Of a DNA stretch of 64,000 bases, positions 1-7,197 are shown in pieces. The stretch covers positions 250,922 through 314,921 of the forward strand of contig DKPP01000011.1 in assembly GCA_002471255.1 (NCBI GenBank). Direction: 5' to 3'. The notes below the pieces were generated by a model. That model saw only the letters and a list, made by a program, of their open reading frames with translations, was not told the origin of the DNA and did no database searches. How positions within the stretch are numbered: position 1 is the first letter of the stretch; every line of letters begins with the position of its first letter. This DNA is from Akkermansiaceae bacterium UBA7331 (GTDB taxonomy: Bacteria; Verrucomicrobiota; Verrucomicrobiia; Verrucomicrobiales; Akkermansiaceae). The position numbers and the translations under genes were made by a program.

Positions 1-923
1 TGTTCCAAATGAGTTACCCATTGATCCGGTATGTCGGCATTTGTGCGGATGACGATTTGATCGCCGATAAAACGGTATGAATGGAATATGCGATAGAATT
101 GGTCAATATGATCAATTGCTTCACTTGGGCTTTTCGTTACATGGATTAAATGGAGGTCATCTTCGCTGATAAGTCCCGCATCCACCAGTTCTACACGAAT
201 AAAAGCAAGCCAGTTTAACCAGAAGGTTTTTCCCGGTGAATCAAGTAAAACGACAGGATAAATCTTCGCTTTACCTGTTTGAATCAGTGTAAGGCTTTCG
301 AAAATTTCATCCATCGTGCCAAAGCCGCCCGGGCACGCTACCATCGCATCACTTTCAGCAACGAAATTTAGTTTTCGCACAAAAAAGTAATAAAAATCAA
401 TGGAGCGAGGGTTATCTCTGATGATGTGATTCGCCTGTTGTTCAAAAGGTAATTGGATATTTAGGCCAAAGGAGCGTTCGGCTCCTGCACCCTCGTTACC
501 TGCTTGCATGATTCCGGGACCGCCACCGGTAATTACCATATAACCATGATCACTTGCTTCGACTGCGAATTGCTTGGTCGTATCGTAAGCGGGCTCTCCC
601 GGTTTGATTCTAGCTGAACCGAAAATGGTAATCTTTCTAATATGACGATAAGGCTGGAAAATCGTGTTGGCAAAATACATTTCGCGCACGGTGCGTACCA
701 TGACTGAGAAATCATGATCGCTTACATTTGACTGAGCCATATTAATGCCCGTTTTAATGTATTCTTTTAAATAGCGAGAGTCATGCTTCGTAGAGGCCTC
801 TTCCGCGATACGATTGATTTCATCATGAATGGCTTCGTTGTTTGGGCTCATTGCCTCTTTGGAAATCTTGTTTCCTTCAGCTCCGGTATAATCTCGTTTA
901 TCGAGGAAGTCTGGATGTTTCAT
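1..923 (-). CDS. LOG family / TIGR00730 Rossmann-fold protein (partial, C-terminus off left edge)
   Basis: Reading the minus strand from an ATG at 923, an open frame runs without a stop to the left edge, giving about 307 residues. It carries the family hallmarks: a GGGPGIMQAGNEGA segment near residue 137 and the signature PGGFGTMDE near residue 198. These match the LOG (lonely guy) / 'putative lysine decarboxylase' fold, whose characterised members release cytokinin-like bases by nucleoside 5'-monophosphate phosphoribohydrolase activity. In most bacteria the real substrate is unknown. The N-terminal extension of about 95 residues is longer than in small LOG enzymes and fits the longer bacterial TIGR00730 type. 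It is divergent from rpoA, with about 206 bases between the starts. The C-terminus is missing only because the window ends. Confidence 0.88.
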   Translation of the reverse strand, partial: MKHPDFLDKRDYTGAEGNKISKEAMSPNNEAIHDEINRIAEEASTKHDSRYLKEYIKTGINMAQSNVSDHDFSVMVRTVREMYFANTIFQPYRHIRKITIFGSARIKPGEPAYDTTKQFAVEASDHGYMVITGGGPGIMQAGNEGAGAERSFGLNIQLPFEQQANHIIRDNPRSIDFYYFFVRKLNFVAESDAMVACPGGFGTMDEIFESLTLIQTGKAKIYPVVLLDSPGKTFWLNWLAFIRVELVDAGLISEDDLHLIHVTKSPSEAIDHIDQFYRIFHSYRFIGDQIVIRTNADIPDQWVTHLE

Positions 924-999
924 AACGTTTTTATTTCCCCTATAATGTCATATTTTTTGCAGTAAGTCACAAAAAAATTGCCGTAGGTCATGAAAAGAG

Positions 1000-1027
1000 T
1001 TGATTGTTGGTGACATATCGGTACATT
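1000..1027 (+). promoter_or_regulatory. Possible sigma-70-type promoter for rpoA
   Basis: TTGATT at 1000-1005 and TACATT at 1022-1027 are separated by 16 bases. They lie about 100 bases before the rpoA ATG in the divergent gap with the LOG gene. The leader that would follow (about 1035-1129) has a small TCGAAA/TTTCGA dyad near 1075-1089. The call is by consensus only. Confidence 0.35.
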
Positions 1028-1129
1028 ACCACCCGCACGGGTATTGATATCAAATAGCCGTCGGTCCTTCTGTCGAAATTTTTTCGATAGCTCGTGCGAA
1101 GGGGAACCCGGCCAACTGATTAGTTAACC

Positions 1130-2260
1130 ATGTCGGAAAACGAAGAAATCATCAACGTAACAGAATCTGCTGAAGTTGCTAAATTAAGCCGCTTCGAGCT
1201 GCCAAATCGTTTGGAAAAAATTGAAGATCCTAACGATGCCAATCACTTGACCTTTATCGCTGAACCATTTGAGAACGGCTTTGGTCACACATTGGGCAAC
1301 TCTCTTCGCAGAGTATTACTCGGCTCCCTTGAAGGTGCAGCAATTACCTCCGTACGTATCGCAGGTGCTCAGCATGAGTTTGCTTCCCTCCCAGGTGTAG
1401 TGGAAGATGTTACCGAAATCATTCTTAACCTCAAGAAGGTTAAGTTCAAACACAACGGAAAAGAGCCTCGTCTCCTCTCCTTGCGTGTGCATAAGGAAGG
1501 CATCGTAACAGCTGCTGACATCGCAGAAGACGCTGTTTACTCCGTAGCCAATCCTGATCAAATCATCTGTACTTTGGATCAAAACACTTTGTTTGAATGC
1601 GAATTCCAAGTTCGCGTTGGCCGTGGCTTTAGCACCGGTGAAGAAAACAAAGGTCCTGAAATGCACATCGGCGTTATTCCGATCGATTCCATTTTCTCCC
1701 CGGTTAGCCGTGTGAAGTATGCTGTAGTGAACACTCGTGTGGGTCAAATGACCGACTACGACAAGTTGACCTTAGACGTTTGGACTGATGGTCGCATCAC
1801 TCCTGCTGACGCTATGCTTCAAGCATCTTCCATTCTTCGTCATCACCTTGACGTATTTGTCAACTACGACGACAGCCAAGTAAGCTTCGAAGAAGCTCCA
1901 TCTGCCGTACAAGACGAAGAAACAGCACGTCTCCGCAAATTGCTCAACATGAGCGTGAACGAAATTGAACTTTCCGTTCGTGCTGCCAACTGCCTCAACA
2001 ATGCTAACATCACGACCGTTGGTCAGTTAGCTATGAAGAGCGAAAGCGAAATGCTCAAATACCGTAACTTCGGTAAGAAGTCCCTCAACGAGATCAAAGA
2101 CAAGTTGTTGGAACTCGGTTTATCCTTGGGCGTACAAGTTGATCCATCCCTTCTTACAGGCCCAGTTCCTGCTTCCAAGCCACGTATCGGCATGGACGAC
2201 GAAAGCCCAGTAGGTTTGGCTGACTTGATCGCTGCCAACATCGACGACGACGACGAATAA
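1130..2260 (+). CDS. rpoA: DNA-directed RNA polymerase subunit alpha
   Basis: RpoA dimerises to seed assembly of the core RNA polymerase, and its C-terminal domain contacts UP elements and activators. The N-terminal domain is recognisable from GHTLGNSLRRVLL at residues 52-64, the helix that forms the dimer interface. The C-terminal domain spans roughly residues 283-337, with helix-hairpin-helix features (NCLNNANITTVGQL, GKKSLNEIK). At 376 residues it is longer than the E. coli protein (329); the extra length is an N-terminal leader and an acidic C-terminal tail ending in DDDDE. It is followed after 43 bases by rplQ, the usual partner. The usual upstream genes rpsM, rpsK and rpsD are absent, and a divergent LOG gene sits there instead. 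The ATG is preceded by GTTAACC with no Shine-Dalgarno sequence. Confidence 0.98.
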   Translation: MSENEEIINVTESAEVAKLSRFELPNRLEKIEDPNDANHLTFIAEPFENGFGHTLGNSLRRVLLGSLEGAAITSVRIAGAQHEFASLPGVVEDVTEIILNLKKVKFKHNGKEPRLLSLRVHKEGIVTAADIAEDAVYSVANPDQIICTLDQNTLFECEFQVRVGRGFSTGEENKGPEMHIGVIPIDSIFSPVSRVKYAVVNTRVGQMTDYDKLTLDVWTDGRITPADAMLQASSILRHHLDVFVNYDDSQVSFEEAPSAVQDEETARLRKLLNMSVNEIELSVRAANCLNNANITTVGQLAMKSESEMLKYRNFGKKSLNEIKDKLLELGLSLGVQVDPSLLTGPVPASKPRIGMDDESPVGLADLIAANIDDDDE

Positions 2261-2303
2261 TTCTCACAACCATCATTTAACACCCCATTAGAAGAATAGT
2301 ATC

Positions 2304-2708
2304 ATGAGACACGGACGTAAAATCTCCAAACTCCAACGTAACGCTTCCCATCGTAGAGCGTTGCTTGCCAACCAAGCTTGCAGCCTTATCCTTAACGGTC
2401 GCATCACCACCACTTTGGCCAAGGCCAAGGCATTGCGCCCATACGTTGAAAAGTTGATCACCCTTGCCAAGCGTGGCGACATTCATGCTCGTCGTTTGGT
2501 AACCGGCACCATCCATAATCCAAAAGCAGTTAAAGAGTTGTTTGACAACATCGCTCCTCTTTGCGCTTCACGTCAAGGTGGCTACTGCCGCATCGTGAAG
2601 TTGGGTCAGCGTTTGACCGACTCCGCTTTGATCGGTATGATCGAAATCATCGACATGCCACAAGCTCAAGCTGCTGCTGAAGTAACTACTACTGAAGCTA
2701 CTGCTTAA
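2304..2708 (+). CDS. rplQ: 50S ribosomal protein L17
   Basis: L17 is a large-subunit protein near the peptide exit tunnel. The start MRHGRKISKLQRN and the segment ANQACSLILNGRITTTLAKAK are diagnostic. The 134-residue length exceeds the roughly 120-residue core because of a low-complexity Ala/Thr/Glu tail at the C-terminus. It is cotranscribed with rpoA and ends just before a strong terminator. The ATG is preceded by ATAGTATC, without a purine-rich ribosome-binding site. Confidence 0.97.
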   Translation: MRHGRKISKLQRNASHRRALLANQACSLILNGRITTTLAKAKALRPYVEKLITLAKRGDIHARRLVTGTIHNPKAVKELFDNIAPLCASRQGGYCRIVKLGQRLTDSALIGMIEIIDMPQAQAAAEVTTTEATA

Positions 2709-2728
2709 TTGATCTTTTCCTGATCCTT

Positions 2729-2770
2729 AAACACTCCCGTTTCTTATCGATTCGGGAGTGTTTTCTTTTT
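2729..2770 (+). terminator. Rho-independent terminator after rplQ
   Basis: An 11-bp stem, AAACACTCCCG (2729-2739) with CGGGAGTGTTT (2753-2763), is followed by a T-rich run at 2761-2770. It ends the rpoA-rplQ unit before fabD. Confidence 0.9.
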
Positions 2771-2854
2771 GTAAGTTTTATTATTTCATAATCAATAGCT
2801 TGTGTTAATTCGCTTGCTATGGGCGGTAATCTGACTAGAATAATGGCTCATCTT

Positions 2855-3784
2855 ATGGACGCAGTCTTATTGTTTTCCGGACAAGGTGCTCAAAAAGTGG
2901 GCATGGGTAAAGATTTGTATGATAAATACCCAACAGCTAAGGCTCTTATCGAGCAAGCTGACGCCGCATTGGGCGAATCGCTTTCATCCGTCATGTTTGA
3001 AGGCCCAGACGCAGAATTAACACGTACCTGCAATTGCCAGCCGGCTCTTTATGTACACGGCTTAGCTTGTTTATCTGTTTTAAAGGAATTAGTACCATCA
3101 TTGAATCCTGTAGCTGCTGCCGGTCTTTCTCTTGGTGAGTTTACCGCACACTCCGCTGCCGGTACGTACTCTTTTGATACGGGTTTACGTTTGGTGCAAA
3201 AGCGTGGTGCATTCATGGAAGAAGCATGCAACGCCACTAAAGGCACCATGGCTGCCATGATTGGTGGTTCTGATGAGGCTATTTCTCAATTGGCTGCTGA
3301 TTGTGATATCGACGTAGCTAACTTCAATTGTCCCGGACAAACAGTTGTTTCCGGTGCGGAAGAGGGTATCGACAAGGCAATTGCCAACGCTAAGGCTAAT
3401 GGCGTAAAAATCGCTAAAAAGCTTAATGTGGCAGGTGCTTACCACTCTCGTCTCATGAAGAGCGCTCAAGAGAAGTTGGGTGCGGAATTGAAGCAAGTTG
3501 ATTTTGGTACTCCATCCATCCCTGTATATTGCAACTTTGAAGCTCGTGAAGTACAAGGTGCTGATGACATTCGTCAAATGCTTGAAAGCCAAGTATGTGG
3601 TTCCGTTCGTTGGACAGCTTCTATGCAAAAATTGATCGACCAAGGTCACCGCTTGTTCATCGAACTTGGACCTGGTAAAACCCTTGCAGGCATGATGAGC
3701 CGTATTTGCAAAGACGCTACCGTGATTTCCGTTGAAGACGTTGAAAGTCTCGAAGCTGCCGTTGCTAAGCTCAACGAAATGTAA
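2855..3784 (+). CDS. fabD: Malonyl-CoA:ACP transacylase (FabD)
   Basis: FabD loads malonate from CoA onto acyl carrier protein for fatty acid elongation. Visible family features are FSGQGAQ near the N-terminus, the nucleophile elbow GLSLGE, an Arg in QKRGAF, and the catalytic His in GAYHSRL. Starting at the ATG at 2855 puts the nucleophilic Ser at residue 92, its position in E. coli FabD. In-frame ATGs at 2819 and 2843 would add 12 or 4 residues. The elbow reads GLSLG rather than the usual GHSLG, so the first His is Leu here. The gene stands alone between two terminators, with no other fab gene next to it. Confidence 0.93.
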   Translation: MDAVLLFSGQGAQKVGMGKDLYDKYPTAKALIEQADAALGESLSSVMFEGPDAELTRTCNCQPALYVHGLACLSVLKELVPSLNPVAAAGLSLGEFTAHSAAGTYSFDTGLRLVQKRGAFMEEACNATKGTMAAMIGGSDEAISQLAADCDIDVANFNCPGQTVVSGAEEGIDKAIANAKANGVKIAKKLNVAGAYHSRLMKSAQEKLGAELKQVDFGTPSIPVYCNFEAREVQGADDIRQMLESQVCGSVRWTASMQKLIDQGHRLFIELGPGKTLAGMMSRICKDATVISVEDVESLEAAVAKLNEM

Positions 3785-3803
3785 GCTCAATATTTTAGTT
3801 AAT

Positions 3804-3838
3804 AAAAAAGGCATCTTGGAAACAAGATGCCTTTTTTT
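3804..3838 (+). terminator. Rho-independent terminator after fabD
   Basis: A long stem, GGCATCTTG (3810-3818) with CAAGATGCC (3823-3831), has a GAAA tetraloop and is flanked by an A-run and a T-run, so it could act in both directions. Confidence 0.93.
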
Positions 3839-3918
3839 GTGCTCAAAGTAGCTTAATCTTGATGATGAAGCCTTATGTCATATCGTCATCCGGATTTGAT
3901 TGTAAATTTGCAAAATGG

Positions 3919-3974
3919 TGCTATATGTCAGACTATAAACAATATGCTACAGATGTAGATAAATACATATAGCA
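3919..3974. repeat. 10-bp perfect inverted repeat upstream of the duplicated secreted genes
   Basis: TGCTATATGT (3919-3928) and ACATATAGCA (3965-3974) are perfect reverse complements separated by 36 bases, with the second arm 20 bases before the ATG at 3995. It could be a split operator or a leader hairpin that closes the start region. No family of binding sites is recognised. Confidence 0.55.
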
Positions 3975-3994
3975 GATACAACTCGAAGCACTAA

Positions 3995-4591
3995 ATGAAA
4001 ACAAAGTCTATCATCAACTATCTTTTCGTAGGATTCTGTGTCCTTATTTCATCTTTATGTATTAGTCTATCATCAGCCGAACAGCAATGTGAGGAGCAAA
4101 AGCAAGATGCTGTGAAGAGTGAGCCGGGGTTGTCGTTTGATAACCCAATTATCATTAATAATAAAGATCTTGAAGAAGCAGAGGCATTTATAATAGACTA
4201 TATAGAGGATCGTTATCCTGATTTTGAAATTATTGACAGTGGATCTATAGAAGAAATATCTATGGGAGGAATTACAACTAATGTGTATACACTTAGGAAA
4301 ATTGATGAAGAAAATTCCGAAAGCGATGATGATAATTCTGAAAAGGCTACGGAAGTTGAGTTATATTTTGACGTAACTATAGCATCAGAAGAATTTACGA
4401 AAAAAAATGCAGCCAAAATTCGAGAGCTTCTTAAACATGTTAAAATAGAAGAGCGTGATTATTTTTCAGCTTTCTTATTATTAATGATTTGTTGTATTAT
4501 AATGAAACGCATATGCGCATATGAAAATAAAGCCTATCATCAACCATCTTTGCGTAGGATTTTGTGTCCTAATTTCATCTCTATCTATTAG
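3995..4591 (+). CDS. Small secreted protein, copy 1, with a run-on hydrophobic C-terminus
   Basis: Function unknown. The product has 198 residues and a Sec signal peptide: MKTKSII, then a hydrophobic stretch, then a cleavage site near SSA-EQQ at about residue 28. The mature core (residues 30-148) has a helix around EEAEAFIIDYIEDRYPDF followed by strand-like segments (NVYTLRKI, EVELYFDVTI), an alpha-plus-beta order also seen in cystatin-like folds; that comparison is only an inference. The downstream gene is a clear duplicate over residues 1-70 and 115-147. Where copy 2 stops, this copy has no stop: it reads on through a hydrophobic run (FSAFLLLMICCIIM) and a KR pair, and its last 24 codons overlap the start of copy 2 in another frame. 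Confidence 0.75.
   Translation: MKTKSIINYLFVGFCVLISSLCISLSSAEQQCEEQKQDAVKSEPGLSFDNPIIINNKDLEEAEAFIIDYIEDRYPDFEIIDSGSIEEISMGGITTNVYTLRKIDEENSESDDDNSEKATEVELYFDVTIASEEFTKKNAAKIRELLKHVKIEERDYFSAFLLLMICCIIMKRICAYENKAYHQPSLRRILCPNFISIY
4508..4521. repeat. Perfect 14-bp palindrome at the start of copy 2
   Basis: CATATGCGCATATG is its own reverse complement, and its final ATG is the start codon of the second secreted gene. It may be an operator or simply a chance A/T-rich palindrome. Coordinates are accurate to within a few bases. Confidence 0.5.
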
Positions 4592-4964
4592 TTTGTCATC
4601 AGCCGAACAGCAAGTTGAGGGACAAAAGCAAGATGCTGTGAAGAGTGAACCAGGGTTGTCGTTTGATAACCCAATTATCATTAATAAGAAAGATATCGAA
4701 GAAGCTGAGGCATTTATAATAGACTATATAGAGGATCATTATCCCGATTATTCTATTAGTAGTGAATCTGTTATGTCTGTAGTGACCTATGGGAGTCCTA
4801 CTCTTCGAATTTATTCTCTTGAGAAAAAAGATGAAGATAATCTTGAGCGTATTACGGAAGTAGAACTTTATTTTGATATAACTATAGCATCGGAGGAATT
4901 TCGTAAGAAAAATGAGGCACTCATTCGTGAGCTTGTGGAAGAAGTAAAAATAATAGAACAATAA
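4521..4964 (+). CDS. Small secreted protein, copy 2
   Basis: Function unknown. The product has 147 residues and the same signal peptide pattern as the preceding gene (MKIKPII, hydrophobic core, cleavage near SSA-EQQ). Stretches are nearly identical to copy 1 (QKQDAVKSEPGLSFDNPIII; EAEAFIIDYIED; ELYFDITIASEEF), whereas the middle (about residues 75-110) has diverged strongly. Its first 71 bases overlap the out-of-frame tail of copy 1. It ends cleanly at EVKIIEQ, which I take as the ancestral end of the family. The pair is flanked by fabD and a two-component system but shows no functional link to either. It may be exported to the periplasm or surface. Confidence 0.8.
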   Translation: MKIKPIINHLCVGFCVLISSLSISLSSAEQQVEGQKQDAVKSEPGLSFDNPIIINKKDIEEAEAFIIDYIEDHYPDYSISSESVMSVVTYGSPTLRIYSLEKKDEDNLERITEVELYFDITIASEEFRKKNEALIRELVEEVKIIEQ

Positions 4965-4991
4965 GGTTCACCAATAGCCTTGATGAACCTT
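4963..4991. terminator. Possible bidirectional terminator hairpin between convergent genes
   Basis: AAGGTTCA (4963-4970) pairs with TGAACCTT (4984-4991). On the minus strand the stem is followed by a T-rich stretch, so it could end the histidine kinase transcript. On the plus strand the T-run is poor. Confidence 0.4.
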
Positions 4992-5018
4992 ATTCGGAAG
5001 ATGGAATGATCTATTATT

Positions 5019-6236
5019 TTATGCCGTGTAACGACTAAGAGGGATGGTGATGGTGAATGTCGTTTCGACATTCGGTGTACTGGTGACGGCTATGGTGCTA
5101 TCATGGGCCTCTACGGCACGTTTGACGATGGATAGACCTAATCCTGTCCCTTTGATTTCGGAAGAGTGCTGGGTATCCACTCGATAGAATCTATTAAATA
5201 GGAAAGGTATGCTTTCCGTCGGGATGCCTATGCCATTGTCTGATACGGATAGAATTAAATGGGTGGCGGTGACGTTGGCTTGTACTCGTACTGCGAGACC
5301 CTCTTTCGTGTTTTGTTTGAGAGCATTTTCCACGAGATTGAAAAGGATTTGGGTCCAATAAAATGGGTCACCGAAGAGTTGTTGTGTTTCCTGGATGTTG
5401 GTCGTTAAAATAGCTTTCTTTTTGTGTTGTATGGACTCCAGACGTGAAAATACATCTTGAATGCAGGCACTTAATGAAAACCAACGCTCTTTTAATAAGC
5501 CTTTATGTGCAGCTTCTAGCTTTGAAATCATTAACATATCTTCGATGATATGCATGAGGCGTTGGCTGTGTTGATTCATGGTATTGAGGAATTTTCGGCA
5601 CAAGCTTGGATTTTCTTCCAAGATGCCATCTTCCATGAGATTTTCCAAATAGCCTACGATAATAGTGAGAGGTGTTCGTAATTCATGAGAGGCATTTGCA
5701 ACAAAGTCTCGACGCATTTGGTTGGTCAGGTAGCTTTGAGTGATATTGCGAATGAGAATATGCTTTTCTCTGATAGGTGCTTCCGTGATGGCACTATCTA
5801 CTTGCCATGCTGTGATGCCGGCTTGGCTGTTGCTAGGTGAATTGAGAGCATTTAGGGTAAAATCTTTGGTAACAGGTGTATTCGATTGAAATACATCCTG
5901 CAATTGGCTTAATAGCTCCTGATTGCATACTAATGAAGTGATGTTTCTGCCTTCAAGCTTCTCTTCTTGAAACAGGTCACAAGCTAATGAGTTAGCCAAT
6001 ACGATGTGACCGGAAGGACCAATAAGAAGGAAAGCTTCACCTAAAGCCTCGACAAATCGACGTTTATCGGCGTTAGCTTGAGCTTGAGCTTCTTGACCGC
6101 GAACTAAAAGGCGATTAGCATCTCTCAATGCTTTATTTTTTGTGCGATCCGTCGATTGAATTTTTTGCAATAAGAACCAGTTGGCATACATTGATGCCAT
6201 AAGCGCAAAAGCTAATAGATAGTCCAGTGTGTTCAT
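5019..6236 (-). CDS. Membrane sensor histidine kinase (PhoR-like)
   Basis: This is the sensor half of a two-component system. The 405 residues show one N-terminal membrane segment (about residues 4-23), a PAS-like region (about 60-165), a HisKA box with the phosphoacceptor His184 in ASHELRTPLT, and an ATPase domain with the N-box NLVENALKQN, the G1 box SDNGIGIP and the G2 box GTGLGLSIV. The single membrane segment plus PAS layout, with no periplasmic loop, is typical of PhoR-type kinases. The start lies 6 bases after the response regulator stop, so the two are translated from one mRNA. No phosphate transporter or phoU lies nearby, so the phosphate assignment rests on architecture only. Confidence 0.93.
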   Translation of the reverse strand: MNTLDYLLAFALMASMYANWFLLQKIQSTDRTKNKALRDANRLLVRGQEAQAQANADKRRFVEALGEAFLLIGPSGHIVLANSLACDLFQEEKLEGRNITSLVCNQELLSQLQDVFQSNTPVTKDFTLNALNSPSNSQAGITAWQVDSAITEAPIREKHILIRNITQSYLTNQMRRDFVANASHELRTPLTIIVGYLENLMEDGILEENPSLCRKFLNTMNQHSQRLMHIIEDMLMISKLEAAHKGLLKERWFSLSACIQDVFSRLESIQHKKKAILTTNIQETQQLFGDPFYWTQILFNLVENALKQNTKEGLAVRVQANVTATHLILSVSDNGIGIPTESIPFLFNRFYRVDTQHSSEIKGTGLGLSIVKRAVEAHDSTIAVTSTPNVETTFTITIPLSRYTA

Positions 6237-6242
6237 GCAAAA

Positions 6243-6951
6243 TTACGAATCGGAGCTCTCAGGCGCATCTGCCGGGGTCAATGTGAAACGATAACCAATA
6301 CCTCGAACTGTTGCGATACAATTTGAATATTTACCCAGCTTTTGTCGTAAACGTTTCATGTGGGTATCTAAAGTACGACTTTGTGCATGGTGGCTATAGC
6401 CCCATACATAGCTTAATAAATCATTTCTGTTTAAATCTTGATCTTCTCGTTCGACGAGGAATACCATTAATTTAAATTCGGTGCCGGTTAAGTCGATTTC
6501 TTCATTATCTACATAAAACTTCAATGAGTTTTTATCGAATTTAAATGGACCATATTCAGAGATCACATGTCCGGGAGTAGCTTCGCTTCGTTTCAAGATG
6601 CCGGCAATACGTAAAACGAGCTCTTTTGGGCTAAACGGCTTGGTTACATAATCATCTGCGCCTAACTCTAGACCTTGAATGCGATCCTCGGTTTGTGCTT
6701 TAGCCGTAAGGAATAATGTAGGGATATTTTGAGTGCGACTGTCACGTTTTAACTCACGTAATACGCCTTGTCCATCAAGCCCGGGCATCATTTGGTCGAG
6801 TATGATTAAATCCGGTGCTTGTTTTTGAGCTATATCTAAGGCTGTTAGTCCATCATAAGCAACCAATGCCGTGTGTCCGGCACGTTCTAAATTAAATGTG
6901 ACGAGCTCTGAAATAGCTTGATCATCTTCCGCTATGAGAATAGTAGCCATG
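6243..6951 (-). CDS. OmpR/PhoB-family response regulator
   Basis: This is a two-domain transcription factor. The receiver domain (about residues 1-120) has the acidic pair in AEDD, the phosphoacceptor Asp52 in ILDQMMPG, and the conserved Lys in TKPFSP. The C-terminal winged helix (about 130-230) ends in the typical VRGIGYRF. I start it at the ATG at 6951 (MATILIAEDD); an in-frame GTG at 6974 would add a leader not seen in the family. It is the first gene of the unit with the histidine kinase. The gap to the divergent ilvD is about 246 bases and contains a short dyad near this start. Confidence 0.94.
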
Positions 6952-6995
6952 CGTGGTAATGTAATGTGTGACACTTTATATGTCGCTGTAATTGC

Positions 6996-7013
6996 CGTGA
7001 CGTTTTTGTCACG
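6996..7013. promoter_or_regulatory. Dyad upstream of the response regulator gene
   Basis: CGTGAC (6996-7001) and GTCACG (7008-7013) form a perfect inverted repeat with a 6-base centre, about 45 bases upstream of the regulator ATG. It could be an autoregulatory operator or a small hairpin. It does not match the E. coli Pho box closely. Confidence 0.35.
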
Positions 7014-7197
7014 TATTCTTTTATTTTAAGAATTAGACATCTTAAATGTGAATTTATTCTAACAAAACGAGCGATAGAATCAAGATTGCCGGAGATTCAC
7101 CTTTTCAAATCGAGGTTATTTGTTAGTCTTTGCCCCAGACAACGTATTGTCCGAGTGACAAATCTGACAATATTTTAACCCTAATATTACTAATATT

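Noticed and set aside
3185..3814. Long minus-strand open frame of 209 residues opposite fabD
   Set aside because: It lies inside a well-recognised gene in another frame, has no family features and no plausible start context.
5019..6951. Confident assignment of the two-component pair as PhoB/PhoR for phosphate
   Set aside because: The architecture fits, but there is no phosphate transporter, phoU or clear Pho box nearby.
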